Shown one piece after another: positions 17,749 through 25,412 of a DNA stretch of 38,084 nt. The position numbers were made by a program, and so were the translations under genes. The notes under the pieces were generated by a model, which saw nothing but the letters and a program-made list of their open reading frames with translations, did no database searches and was not told the origin of the DNA. Source of the stretch: FCB group bacterium (lineage in GTDB: Bacteria > Zixibacteria > MSB-5A5 > GN15 > JAAZOE01); NCBI GenBank assembly GCA_024231695.1, contig JAAEQF010000336.1, positions 1-38,084 of the forward strand, given 5' to 3'. How positions within the stretch are numbered: the first letter of the stretch is position 1; each line of letters begins with the position of its first letter.

Positions 17749-17803
17749 GGTGTTCTCCTTATGTTGTGCCATCAACGGTAAAATATTTTCATTCTGTCAC
17801 TGC

Positions 17804-17831
17804 GGCCAATCCGCATTTCTACGGATTGGCC
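17804..17831 (-). other. Intercistronic hairpin after peptide B gene
   Basis: GGCCAATCCG (17804-17813) and CGGATTGGCC (17822-17831) form a perfect 10-bp stem with an 8-nt loop. T residues flank it on the plus strand and A residues lead into it on the minus strand, so it is not a canonical minus-strand terminator. Confidence 0.6.
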
Positions 17832-17853
17832 AATTTTTATCTCCCCGAAGCCT

Positions 17854-18129
17854 TTACCAAGGCGTGCTGCAGCAGTCAATAAATAATTCATCGGGGCAGA
17901 AATGATGCGGGTTCCCGGTCGAGCACCATGAATCATAGACCATACGATAATACGGATTGGCCGGATCGGTGCAATTTGGTCCGGTGTCGGTCGTACATAT
18001 TCTCCTCCCGACGCATACCTCTGGACAGGGGATCCCGGCGGAAACCTCGTCGGGTGTAAGCGCCGTCACGGCCAATACGCTTCCGAAAACGAACAGAAAC
18101 ATGCCCAGATAAACGGTTAGTTTTTTCAT
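17854..18129 (-). CDS. Secreted eight-cysteine mini-protein B
   Basis: This 91-residue protein starts MKKLTVYLGMFLFVFGSVLA with a signal peptide ending near VSAG. The mature part has eight cysteines spaced C-x3-C-x5-C-x7-C-x15-C-x8-C-x7-CC, including the family stretches TDTGPNC, NPYYR and STGNPHHFCPD. I chose ATG 18129 because AAGGAG lies 10 nt upstream and the signal peptide begins there; the longer open frame to 18471 only reads through the preceding gene. It shares the GNPHHFCPD block with peptide D. Function unknown. Confidence 0.82.
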   Translation of the reverse strand: MKKLTVYLGMFLFVFGSVLAVTALTPDEVSAGIPCPEVCVGRRICTTDTGPNCTDPANPYYRMVYDSWCSTGNPHHFCPDELFIDCCSTPW

Positions 18130-18196
18130 TGGTTCGATTCTCCTTTCAGATGACCGGGGGTTTTCTTCCATGAACCCCCAGTTCCCTGGTTTCGAC

Positions 18197-18223
18197 CGGA
18201 AAGGGCCGATTTGGCCCTTTCCG
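18197..18223 (-). other. Intercistronic hairpin after peptide C gene
   Basis: CGGAAAGGGCC (18197-18207) and GGCCCTTTCCG (18213-18223) form a perfect 11-bp stem with a 5-nt loop between peptide C (stop 18239) and peptide B (start 18129). No T run follows on the minus strand. Confidence 0.65.
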
Positions 18224-18238
18224 ATGTTCTCTTCGGTT

Positions 18239-18544
18239 CTACAATGGTTCCGGAATGGCGAAATAGAGTTTCCAGCCGGAGTCATTGCAGCAACCAATGT
18301 GAATGCTGCAGGAGGAGTTATGGTTACCTCCCGGCGTACAGGCGCCCAGTTGATACAAATATCTGGGAACGCCCGCGGGACACAGCTTTCCCGTATCAGT
18401 CGAACAGAATTCCACATAGGTGTCGTAGAAGCATTCAGCGCATATCTCTTCGGCGACAGCCTTATCTGCACAGAGAGCCGTAAGGCCGGCAGTTAATGCG
18501 AGAGCAAACAAAAACAGGATTGAAAAAACAGATACCGTTTTCAT
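18239..18544 (-). CDS. Secreted eight-cysteine mini-protein C
   Basis: This 101-residue protein has a signal peptide (about 1-31, ending KAVA) and a mature part with eight cysteines spaced C-x2-C-x8-C-x7-C-x13-C-x9-C-x5-CC. This keeps the invariant x7 (STDTGKL) and the terminal CC of the family. Unlike the others it carries a C-terminal tail of about 17 residues ending IPEPL. One extra cysteine lies within the signal peptide (TALCADK). ATG 18544 has AGGAGG 4 nt upstream. It sits between peptides D and B with hairpins on both sides. Function unknown. Confidence 0.8.
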   Translation of the reverse strand: MKTVSVFSILFLFALALTAGLTALCADKAVAEEICAECFYDTYVEFCSTDTGKLCPAGVPRYLYQLGACTPGGNHNSSCSIHIGCCNDSGWKLYFAIPEPL

Positions 18545-18649
18545 GCTACCTCCTGGTAATGAGATTAAAGTCAAGAATTCTCTTCCAAGATGCAGAAACT
18601 GTTATCAGGTATGACATTCAAACTCCGTTCCCCGCTTCGAGCCTCATTT

Positions 18650-18683
18650 CTCCCCCCGATTCGTAAAACCGAATCGGGGGGAG
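18650..18683 (-). other. Strong intercistronic hairpin after peptide D gene
   Basis: CTCCCCCCGATTCG (18650-18663) and CGAATCGGGGGGAG (18670-18683) form a perfect 14-bp stem with a 6-nt loop, 16 bp after the stop at 18699. It is the longest stem of the cluster and lacks a T run on the minus strand. Confidence 0.7.
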
Positions 18684-18698
18684 AATAATATACTTTGT

Positions 18699-18977
18699 TT
18701 ACCAGAAGAACCGGCAACAGCCCCCTTGATAATCGGGGCAGAAGTGATGCGGATTTCCCGAAGTACACCAGCCGTTGATGGCATATCGATAATACGGGAA
18801 AGTCGGATTTGGGCATTCGGGCCCGGTTTCGTTGGCGCAATAGATTTCGTAAATGCAGTTGTATTCGCCACCGCACAATTCACCGGCTGTAACCGGAGCG
18901 GCCGAAAAAACTGTCAGACCGGCCACCAGCCCGAATACGGCCAGAAATGTAGCCGCAAAAATCACTGTCTTTTTCAT
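18699..18977 (-). CDS. Secreted eight-cysteine mini-protein D
   Basis: This 92-residue protein has a signal peptide (MKKTVIFAATFLAVFGLVAG to VTAG) and a mature domain with eight cysteines spaced C-x5-C-x5-C-x7-C-x15-C-x8-C-x6-CC. Family blocks ETGPEC, PYYRY and SGNPHHFCPDY are all present. The ribosome site AAGGAGGTGA is close to a perfect anti-16S match, suggesting high expression. Its signal peptide matches that of peptide E at 30 of the first 34 residues, whereas the mature parts agree at only about half of their positions, cysteines included. A promoter-like sequence precedes it. Function unknown. Confidence 0.85.
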   Translation of the reverse strand: MKKTVIFAATFLAVFGLVAGLTVFSAAPVTAGELCGGEYNCIYEIYCANETGPECPNPTFPYYRYAINGWCTSGNPHHFCPDYQGGCCRFFW

Positions 18978-19042
18978 AATTCACCTCCTTGTGAAGATAA
19001 ATGTGGAAGTAGTATATAAGTGGCACACGCATGAGTTGTCTT
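18889..19042. repeat. Duplicated leader block, copy D
   Basis: The promoter-like region, 5' untranslated region, ribosome site and signal-peptide codons of peptide D are nearly identical to 19329-19482 upstream of and within peptide E. The similarity drops sharply at the mature region, marking a duplication of the leader half. Confidence 0.75.
19013..19042 (-). promoter_or_regulatory. Candidate promoter for peptide D
   Basis: On the minus strand AAGACA (19037-19042), 18-nt spacer and TATATA (19013-19018) match the arrangement upstream of peptide E. The -35 is weak. Confidence 0.35.
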
Positions 19043-19082
19043 TTCATATTACTCAATACCTGCAGGTGTTTATTTGAATTTC

Positions 19083-19107
19083 ACCAACCCGATAATTTCG
19101 GGTCGGT
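19083..19107 (-). other. Intercistronic hairpin after peptide E gene
   Basis: ACCAACCCGA (19083-19092) pairs with TCGGGTCGGT (19098-19107) with one imperfect pair and a 5-nt loop, between peptide E (stop 19139) and peptide D (start 18977). Confidence 0.55.
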
Positions 19108-19138
19108 AATGCCCTGCGACTATTCAATCTCCCGCAAA

Positions 19139-19417
19139 CTAATTAATGTCTTTGTTACAGCAGCCGGTGTAATCAGGGCAAATGTGGCCAGGGTTACCCG
19201 ATGAGCACTCGCCATCGTAAAAATAATTAATATTCGGGAACCTGGGATTGGCGCATTGGGGACCGGTATCAGCTGAGCAATAACTCCTGTAAAAACAAGT
19301 GTATGGTGCGTCGCATAATTCAGTGGCAGTGACCGGATCTGCCGAAAAAACTGTCAGACCGGCCACCAGCCCGAATACGGCCAGGAATGTGACCGTAAAA
19401 ATCACTGTCTTTTTCAT
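19139..19417 (-). CDS. Secreted eight-cysteine mini-protein E
   Basis: This 92-residue protein has a signal peptide (ending near PVTA) and eight mature cysteines spaced C-x5-C-x5-C-x7-C-x15-C-x8-C-x5-CC, with the blocks ADTGPQC, NPRFP and SSGNPGHICPDY. AAGGAGG precedes ATG 19417. It directly follows the second thioredoxin-like gene. Compared with peptide D the leader is almost unchanged, but the mature surface residues differ strongly and the tail is NKDIN instead of RFFW. Function unknown; it is the best example of scaffold conservation with sequence diversification. Confidence 0.85.
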   Translation of the reverse strand: MKKTVIFTVTFLAVFGLVAGLTVFSADPVTATELCDAPYTCFYRSYCSADTGPQCANPRFPNINYFYDGECSSGNPGHICPDYTGCCNKDIN

Positions 19418-19482
19418 AACTTACCTCCTTGTTAAGATAAAAGTGGAAGTAGTATATAGGCGGCACACGCATGAGTTGTCAT
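19329..19482. repeat. Duplicated leader block, copy E
   Basis: This is the partner of 18889-19042. It covers the region from the promoter-like elements through the ribosome site to the end of the signal-peptide codons, with only scattered substitutions between the copies. Confidence 0.75.
19453..19482 (-). promoter_or_regulatory. Candidate promoter for peptide E
   Basis: On the minus strand ATGACA (19477-19482), an 18-nt spacer and TATATA (19453-19458) are conserved in the duplicated copy upstream of peptide D. It lies between the second thioredoxin-like gene and peptide E, allowing separate transcription of the peptides. Confidence 0.4.
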
Positions 19483-19498
19483 TTCTATGAGTCGTTAT

Positions 19499-20077
19499 TT
19501 ACAGATGCTTGTTAAAGAAGCCCCCATCCAGGCTGTACACACCGGCGTTGGCGACGAAGCGAATTCGATTATCGGCGCCGAGACCGACCACTGAAGGGAA
19601 AGTTGTCAAGTCACAACAGGATCGCAAATCCTCGATATCGCAGAAATAAACCGGATAATCGGAAGCATATTCGGCCAGTTCTTTAAGATCGGGAACATTG
19701 GAGCTTACTCCGGCGAGCATTACGAACCGGATATCGCCGGTCTTTTGCTTCAATTCATTAACTTGCCAGTTTTGGAGCAGATTTCCGCAGGGGAAACAGC
19801 CAGGTAAAACCACGGCGATGACGGTGCGCTTATCGTTCCCGATCAGTTGCAGGTCGGTTAATTGGCCGTTATCGGATCGAACCGGAAGGGAGGGGACGAT
19901 GTCTCCGATTTTCATAGTGGTTGTATTTCTCAGCTTTTCGGGGGTCAGGGTCAAATCGGGCGTGCCGCGTACGGCCAAACCGGCCCGGATGCCCATAAAC
20001 ACAGCCAGGAAAAGAACGATTCCACCCACCAGGATATATTTTAAGCCCGCCTTGACCGATAACCGTATGACTTCCAT
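19499..20077 (-). CDS. Membrane-anchored thioredoxin-fold protein 2 (CFPC)
   Basis: This 192-residue protein has an N-terminal membrane anchor (about 14-33, VLFLAVFMGIRAG) and a periplasmic thioredoxin-like domain with C94-F-P-C97 in VVLPGCFPCGNLLQNW. The cis-proline loop reads TTFPSVVGL. Extra cysteines occur in YFCDIED and as a CC pair in LRSCCDL, so it has more thiols than its paralogue at 17173-17748. AAGGAG precedes ATG 20077 by 8 nt. It is the first cistron of the minus-strand cluster, behind a strong promoter-like sequence. The different CxxC dipeptide suggests a redox potential distinct from protein 1. Its role with the cysteine-rich peptides is inferred from position. Confidence 0.85.
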   Translation of the reverse strand: MEVIRLSVKAGLKYILVGGIVLFLAVFMGIRAGLAVRGTPDLTLTPEKLRNTTTMKIGDIVPSLPVRSDNGQLTDLQLIGNDKRTVIAVVLPGCFPCGNLLQNWQVNELKQKTGDIRFVMLAGVSSNVPDLKELAEYASDYPVYFCDIEDLRSCCDLTTFPSVVGLGADNRIRFVANAGVYSLDGGFFNKHL

Positions 20078-20170
20078 GCCGACACTCCTTGCCTTACGCG
20101 GTTAGTTGACGCTTTCGCTGTGTTTTTGAGTATGTTTCAGGAGTGAAACATCCCTCGCCTCGACAATTAA

Positions 20171-20197
20171 ATTATATATAATTTATATGAATGTCAA
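20171..20197 (-). promoter_or_regulatory. Candidate promoter of the cysteine-rich peptide cluster
   Basis: On the minus strand TTGACA (20192-20197) is followed after 15 nt by TATAAT (20171-20176), or after 17 nt by TAATTT. It lies about 95 bp upstream of the thioredoxin-like gene 2 start in an AT-rich stretch. The rest of the 20078-20381 gap holds no gene; TTGACT at 20314 could belong to a hut promoter, but no good -10 follows. Confidence 0.5.
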
Positions 20198-20381
20198 GCA
20201 TAAAAGTTAAATCACGATAAATATGATCGTCATTAACAATATCTCCGCTTCGGCTGGTGGTAAAAAACGGGTCTTGTTCGATATTTAGATCCTTGGAGGC
20301 GCTGCATAAATCAATTGACTTCTGCGGCCTAGGATTTTACCTTATAACCTTGTATTTTTGATTTAAAGGTAGGTAGGCAAG

Positions 20382-22034
20382 ATGAAATATTCCCCTGTTC
20401 AGGCGGCTCGCGGTACTAAATTGAGTTGCAAAGGCTGGCATCAGGAAGCAGCTTTCCGGATGATAAACAACAACCTTGACCCCGAAGTGGCCGAGGATCC
20501 GAAAAATCTGGTTATTTACGGTGGATCGGGCAAGGCGGCTCGCAACTGGCCCTGCTATCACGCCATTATCGATTCGCTGAAAAAACTCGGCAACGACGAA
20601 ACTCTGCTGGTTCAGTCGGGCAAACCGGTCGGCGTGTTTCAGACGCACGAGTATTCGCCACGCGTTTTAATCGCCAACAGCAATCTCGTTCCGCATTGGG
20701 CCTCCTGGGAAAAATTTCGGCAATTGGATAAGCTGGGTCTGATCATGTTCGGGCAAATGACCGCCGGCAGCTGGATTTATATCGGGACGCAGGGTATCAT
20801 TCAGGGGACCTATGAGACTTTTGCGGCGCTGGCCGACAAGCATTTTCGTGGTGAAATGGCCGGGCGCTGGATATTAACCGGCGGCATGGGCGGAATGAGC
20901 GGCGCTCAACCGATGGCCGGAACCATGAGTGGCGCGTCAATTCTGGTCGTCGAAGTGGACGAGGCACGGATCAATCGCAGGGTTAAGCAGGGTTTTTGTG
21001 ATGTCAAGGTCAAGACTCTGGATAAAGCCCTCAAAATGATTAAAGAGCACACGTCCTCAAAAGAGCCGATTTCGATCGGGCTGGTCGGCAATTGTGCCGA
21101 GATTTTCCCGGAAATATTCAGGCGGGGAATGATCCCCGATGTAGTCACCGATCAGACTTCGGCCCACGATGAACTGAATGGCTATATTCCCGACGGCCTG
21201 ACTGTCAGTGAAGCAATCAAACTGCGCAAGAACAATCCGACCGATTATATCAAGCGTTCATATTCGTCGATGGTCCGCCATTGTGAAGCGATGCTTCGTT
21301 TCCAGAAAGCCGGATCGATCGTATTTGATTACGGTAACAACCTGCGCGGACAGGCCAAAAAGGGCGGACTTAAAAATGCCTTCGATTTTCCCGGTTTTGT
21401 CCCGGCTTATGTCCGGCCTCTTTTCTGCAGCGGCCGTGGTCCGTTTCGCTGGGCGGCGCTGTCCGGCGATCCGCAGGACATTGCCGTGACCGACAAAATT
21501 ATTCTTCGTGAATTCAAACAGAACGAATCGCTGGTACGCTGGATAAAAATGGCCCAGGAAAAAATTCCATTCCAGGGGCTGCCGTCAAGGATCTGTTGGC
21601 TGGGATACGGTGAAAGAGCCAAGTTCGGCGACATTATCAACCGTTATGTCAAATCCGGCAAAATTAAGGCTCCGATCGTCATTGGCCGTGATCATCTCGA
21701 TTGCGGATCGGTGGCCAGTCCTTATCGGGAAACCGAGGGGATGATCGACGGCTCGGATGCCATCGCTGACTGGCCGCTTTTAAATGGCCTTTTAAACACC
21801 GCTTCCGGCGCCAGTTGGGTATCGATACATCACGGCGGCGGAGTCGGGATGGGCAATGCCATTCATGCCGGACTGGTTGTTGTGGCCGACGGCACCAATG
21901 AGATGAAAAAGCGGCTAAACCGCGTGCTCACCAACGACCCGGGCACTGGTATAGCCCGTCATGCCGATGCCGGCTACAAAGAGGCTCAACAGTTCGCCAA
22001 AGACAACGACGTGAAAATCCCGATGTTGAAATAG
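20382..22034 (+). CDS. hutU: Urocanate hydratase
   Basis: This 550-residue protein is close to the usual length of urocanase (about 555). It converts urocanate to imidazolonepropionate using tightly bound NAD+ as an electrophile. Visible family signatures include the NAD-binding glycine-rich region [12 protein letters not shown] and the active-site stretch [13 protein letters not shown] with cysteine C405. The C-terminal [11 protein letters not shown] is also typical. It is followed after 4 bp by hutI, so the two form an operon. hutH (histidine ammonia-lyase) and the later pathway steps are not in the window. Confidence 0.97.
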   Translation: MKYSPVQAARGTKLSCKGWHQEAAFRMINNNLDPEVAEDPKNLVIYGGSGKAARNWPCYHAIIDSLKKLGNDETLLVQSGKPVGVFQTHEYSPRVLIANSNLVPHWASWEKFRQLDKLGLIMFGQMTAGSWIYIGTQGIIQGTYETFAALADKHFRGEMAGRWILTGGMGGMSGAQPMAGTMSGASILVVEVDEARINRRVKQGFCDVKVKTLDKALKMIKEHTSSKEPISIGLVGNCAEIFPEIFRRGMIPDVVTDQTSAHDELNGYIPDGLTVSEAIKLRKNNPTDYIKRSYSSMVRHCEAMLRFQKAGSIVFDYGNNLRGQAKKGGLKNAFDFPGFVPAYVRPLFCSGRGPFRWAALSGDPQDIAVTDKIILREFKQNESLVRWIKMAQEKIPFQGLPSRICWLGYGERAKFGDIINRYVKSGKIKAPIVIGRDHLDCGSVASPYRETEGMIDGSDAIADWPLLNGLLNTASGASWVSIHHGGGVGMGNAIHAGLVVVADGTNEMKKRLNRVLTNDPGTGIARHADAGYKEAQQFAKDNDVKIPMLK

Positions 22035-22038
22035 AACT

Positions 22039-23307
22039 ATGGCCAAAAATAAAAAGATAACGCTGCTGATAAAAAATATTGGCCAGTTGGTGACGATGCA
22101 GGGACAGGTTCCCCGACGAGGTAAGGACCTGGCCGATATCGGATTGATTGAAAACGGAGCCGTGGCTGTATCGGGCGATGAGATTGTCGCCGTGGGCAAT
22201 TCCGACGAAATCGCCGGTAAAGTCGATCTGGCTGAAAATCACACAGTGATCTCAGCCGAAAATCAGGTCGTGACGCCGGGCCTGATTGATCCACATACAC
22301 ATCCTGTCTTTGCCCAAACCCGGGAAATGGAATTTGAAATGAGGTTGGCCGGCAAAGGGTATATGGAAATTGCCGAGGCCGGCGGCGGCATTCGATCTTC
22401 GGTCCGCAGTCTGCGGGAAGCCGAACCCGACGAACTATATGCTCGAGCCAGAAAAACGGTAAATACCTTAATGGCCTACGGCGTGACCTCGATTGAAGCC
22501 AAGTCCGGGTACGGTCTTTCGACCGAAGCCGAGATTAAATCGTTGGAAGTCATCGCCCGTCTCAATGAAAACGAGGCCATGGATTTATATCCGACCTTTC
22601 TGGGAGCCCATGAAGTTCCTGATGAATATCGTGACCGCCATGAGGAATACGTCGATCTGGTCATAAACGAGATGATTCCCGCGGTTGCCGAGCGGAAACT
22701 GGCCCTTTTTTGCGATGTTTTCTGCGAGGACGGCGTTTTCACCGTTGATGAATCACGTCGTATCCTGCAGGCCGCCGAAAAACATGGTATGCGGTCAAAA
22801 ATCCATGCCGATGAACTCAAATCGACCGGAGGGGCTGAACTGGCTGCCGAATTGGGAGCTCTCTCGGCCGACCATCTGGTTTATATCTCACCCAAGGGGA
22901 TCGATCTTCTGGCCAAAGCGAATACGGTGGCTGTTTTGCTACCGGGAACTTCCTTTGCCCTGGGCCTGAATGAGGCGGCTCCGGCCCGCGAGATGATCGA
23001 CAAGGGTGTGATCGTATCTCTGTCCACCGACTGTAACCCCGGATCGTCGATGACCGAATCGTTGCCAATGATAATTTCCTTGGCTGCCCTGAAGCTGAAA
23101 ATGACGGCGGCCGAATCGCTGGCGGCGGTTACGGTCAATGCTGCCTGCGCCATAGGCCGGGGCGATACCCTGGGCCGGCTGGAGAGTGGACTGACCGCCG
23201 ATATTACGATCTGGGATATGAAGGATTACAGGGAACTTCCGTATCACTACGGAGTTAACATGGTAAAGATGGTAGTTAAAAACGGAAAAGTGGTGGTAGG
23301 TAGATGA
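22039..23307 (+). CDS. hutI: Imidazolonepropionase
   Basis: This 422-residue amidohydrolase-superfamily enzyme hydrolyses 4-imidazolone-5-propionate to N-formimino-L-glutamate. The metal-binding motif is DPHTHPVF near residue 90. Other family features are KSGYGLSTEAE, FLGAHEVP, the histidine in KIHADEL and the aspartate in LSTDCNPGSS. It lies 4 bp after hutU. Its stop overlaps the LptE-like start as ATGA (23304-23307), which couples a catabolic operon to an envelope gene. Confidence 0.97.
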   Translation: MAKNKKITLLIKNIGQLVTMQGQVPRRGKDLADIGLIENGAVAVSGDEIVAVGNSDEIAGKVDLAENHTVISAENQVVTPGLIDPHTHPVFAQTREMEFEMRLAGKGYMEIAEAGGGIRSSVRSLREAEPDELYARARKTVNTLMAYGVTSIEAKSGYGLSTEAEIKSLEVIARLNENEAMDLYPTFLGAHEVPDEYRDRHEEYVDLVINEMIPAVAERKLALFCDVFCEDGVFTVDESRRILQAAEKHGMRSKIHADELKSTGGAELAAELGALSADHLVYISPKGIDLLAKANTVAVLLPGTSFALGLNEAAPAREMIDKGVIVSLSTDCNPGSSMTESLPMIISLAALKLKMTAAESLAAVTVNAACAIGRGDTLGRLESGLTADITIWDMKDYRELPYHYGVNMVKMVVKNGKVVVGR

Positions 23308-23795
23308 GGATATCGGGGCCGACCGGAATTCTATTTCTAATTTTATTGATTACCGCCGGATGCGGAGTCTATTCTTTTCGGCCGGCGGGAAAACCTGCTT
23401 TCGAATCTGTCAATGTTGCTCAGTTCGAAAGCAAAACTCTAGAATACCAACTGGCCGACCGTTTGACCGATGCCATCGTTGATGCCTTCATTCAGGATAA
23501 CTCGATTGAAGTGAGAGAAGCGTCGCGGGCCGAGGCGATAATGACCGGCACCCTGATCGGCTATCGCCGCTCAGCTTTCACCTACGATAGTGAAGACATC
23601 GTTACCGAATATGCCGTAAAGGTGACTGTACAGGTCTCCGTAAAACGGGCCGGTACTGAAGATGTTATCTGGGAAGAGGATTTCTTCGTTGAAGGGATTT
23701 ACGATGCCTTTGATGAAACAGAGGATGACGGTCAGACCCGGGCAATCGAGCTTTTGACTACCAGTATTCTTGATCGGACCACTAAAAGTTGGTGA
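23304..23795 (+). CDS. LptE-like LPS-assembly lipoprotein
   Basis: This 163-residue protein has a lipoprotein signal with lipobox ITAGC (cysteine 20), then GVYSFRPAG. The fold pattern matches LptE: a strand-rich domain with repeated ADRLTDAIVDAF and EVREASRAEAIMTGTLIGY segments. LptE plugs the LptD barrel that inserts lipopolysaccharide in the outer membrane. The start overlaps the hutI stop (ATGA). LptE proteins are short and variable, so the call rests on the lipobox and the segment order. A generic outer-membrane lipoprotein is the alternative. Confidence 0.8.
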   Translation: MRISGPTGILFLILLITAGCGVYSFRPAGKPAFESVNVAQFESKTLEYQLADRLTDAIVDAFIQDNSIEVREASRAEAIMTGTLIGYRRSAFTYDSEDIVTEYAVKVTVQVSVKRAGTEDVIWEEDFFVEGIYDAFDETEDDGQTRAIELLTTSILDRTTKSW

Positions 23796-23865
23796 TTTGT
23801 CGGTTGAAATCCGTCTTGCCAGTAGTGTTGAAGAAAACTGTATAACCGATAATGTAATATCGGGG

Positions 23866-23871
23866 TATAAT
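23866..23871 (+). promoter_or_regulatory. Candidate -10 box for the PorV-like gene
   Basis: A perfect TATAAT lies 69 bp before ATG 23940, but no convincing -35 is found at the normal distance. Confidence 0.3.
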
Positions 23872-23939
23872 GATAGATAGCGAAAATGGGTCTGTCTCTG
23901 ACGGGCGGCTGTGGAAAATAACTTTAGGATGGAAAACCG

Positions 23940-24929
23940 ATGATGATATCATTACCGACTCATAAAGCTGGCTGGAACCGAGCGGCCGTTATTCTTCTTG
24001 TGGCGCTGACAGCCCTGTGGGGATTTACTTCGGTTGTCGAGGGTAAGGGCATAAACAGCAAAGCCGGAACGACAGGGTTCTCTTTCCTGAAACTGGGTGT
24101 GGGCGCCAAAGCCATCGCAATGGGCGGGGCCTTCTCGGCCGTAGCTGATGATCCCACGGCCATCTATTACAATCCGGCCGGTACGATTAATCTGTCCGGA
24201 AAGCAATTTCTGGCCGGTTATCATAATTATGTTCTCGATATGCAGTCCGGTTTCGTGGCCGGGACGCTGCCTTTGATGGACAAACATCGGTTGGGATTCT
24301 TCGTCGATTATCTCAATTACGGCAATTTTACTGAAACGGAAGCAGATGGCCAGCCCACCGGCAATGATTTTTCGGGCGGCGATTTTTTGATTGGAGTCAA
24401 TTTTTCTACACATCTTCTGCCGGAATTATCGGCCGGCGTCAATGCTAAATTTATGAGTGAATATGCGGCTGGTTATTCGGCCGAAGCGATGGCCGTCGAT
24501 TTGGGCCTGTTGTACAAATTCAAGGATGGCCGGACCTCGGCGGCGTTGTCGGTAAATAACCTGGGAGTAGTCCTTTCCGGTTTTTCCGGTGGAGATCACA
24601 AGGACGATCTTCCCCTGTCTTTCCGTACTGGAGTGGCGCACAGTCTTCGCGAACTTCCTTTGGTTGTTGCGCTGGAAGGTGTACTCCCCAACGATAACGA
24701 CCCTTACCTGAATGTCGGTTTGGAAATGTCTGCCCTCCAACCGCTATACCTGAGACTCGGTTATTCGACTTTCGGACAGAATTACAAGACCAATTCGAAC
24801 TCGGATGCATTGGGAGGTCTTTCGTTCGGGTTTGGTGTTGACTATCAGAAATATCAGATATCGTATGCGTTTATGCCGTATCTTGACCTGGGATCGAGCC
24901 ACCGGGTGACGATACTGGGGGGATTTTAG
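23940..24929 (+). CDS. PorV/PorQ-family outer-membrane protein
   Basis: This 329-residue protein has a signal peptide (about 1-36, ending VEGKG). The family opening GTTGFSFLKLGVGAKAIAMG is followed by GGAFSAVADDPTAIYYNPAG, the classic PorV/UPF0164 signature. The rest is a beta barrel like FadL, ending in a strand with a terminal phenylalanine (VTILGGF). In Bacteroidetes, PorV takes part in type IX secretion as a shuttle protein, but PorV-like proteins are widespread and no other T9SS gene is visible here. It is followed with no gap by a lipoprotein gene, so the pair is co-transcribed. Confidence 0.9.
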   Translation: MMISLPTHKAGWNRAAVILLVALTALWGFTSVVEGKGINSKAGTTGFSFLKLGVGAKAIAMGGAFSAVADDPTAIYYNPAGTINLSGKQFLAGYHNYVLDMQSGFVAGTLPLMDKHRLGFFVDYLNYGNFTETEADGQPTGNDFSGGDFLIGVNFSTHLLPELSAGVNAKFMSEYAAGYSAEAMAVDLGLLYKFKDGRTSAALSVNNLGVVLSGFSGGDHKDDLPLSFRTGVAHSLRELPLVVALEGVLPNDNDPYLNVGLEMSALQPLYLRLGYSTFGQNYKTNSNSDALGGLSFGFGVDYQKYQISYAFMPYLDLGSSHRVTILGGF

Positions 24930-25388
24930 ATGCGTTTTAAGTGGTTATTACTTTTGCCGGCGGCTTTGTTGATTGTGCAGGGATGCGCTACGGTTGGCGA
25001 TACTACTTCCGATCCGCGCAAAGCGGTTTTAAACATGATCAAGGCTATGGAGGAGAGCGATCGCGAGGCATTGGTCCATTATCTTGATTTCCGGTCTTTA
25101 ATGACGCCGGGCAAGACCGACTACGCGTTACAGATGGATTCGGTGCGAGTTTTTATGGATATTGAAGCGGTGCTGGATGATCTGACCGAGGGGGGGCTGA
25201 CGAATGACCGCTGGATGAGTATGCAAAGAGTTGTCGGTTCCGCCGAACGGACCGGTGATACGGCTTATGTCGAAGTGTCATTTATCAGTCAGGAAACCGG
25301 CAAGCAGTATTATAATAAGTGGGGATTGAGCAGAATCAATGAGCGGTGGAAAATATTCAACTTTCACTGTATGCAGGAAAAAGAATAA
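24930..25388 (+). CDS. Small lipoprotein, DUF4878/SnoaL-like
   Basis: This 152-residue protein has a lipoprotein signal with lipobox IVQGC (cysteine 19). The rest resembles NTF2-like domains: a helix (KAVLNMIKAMEESDREALVHYL) followed by strands with AYVEVSFISQETGKQYYNKWGL and WKIFNFHC. It begins immediately after the PorV-like stop. A cone-shaped ligand-binding or scaffolding role is typical of the fold but cannot be assigned here. Confidence 0.75.
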   Translation: MRFKWLLLLPAALLIVQGCATVGDTTSDPRKAVLNMIKAMEESDREALVHYLDFRSLMTPGKTDYALQMDSVRVFMDIEAVLDDLTEGGLTNDRWMSMQRVVGSAERTGDTAYVEVSFISQETGKQYYNKWGLSRINERWKIFNFHCMQEKE

Positions 25389-25412
25389 TATACCCGGTAA
25401 GGGATCAGGGAA

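Noticed and set aside
18130-18471. N-terminal extension of peptide B to 205 residues
   Set aside because: It reads through the hairpin and peptide C in another frame; ATG 18129 has a ribosome site and begins a proper signal peptide.
16799-20077. Lanthipeptide or other modified-peptide (RiPP) cluster
   Set aside because: No LanM/B/C, YcaO, radical SAM or ABC peptidase-exporter gene is adjacent, and the peptides have Sec-type signal peptides instead of double-glycine leaders.
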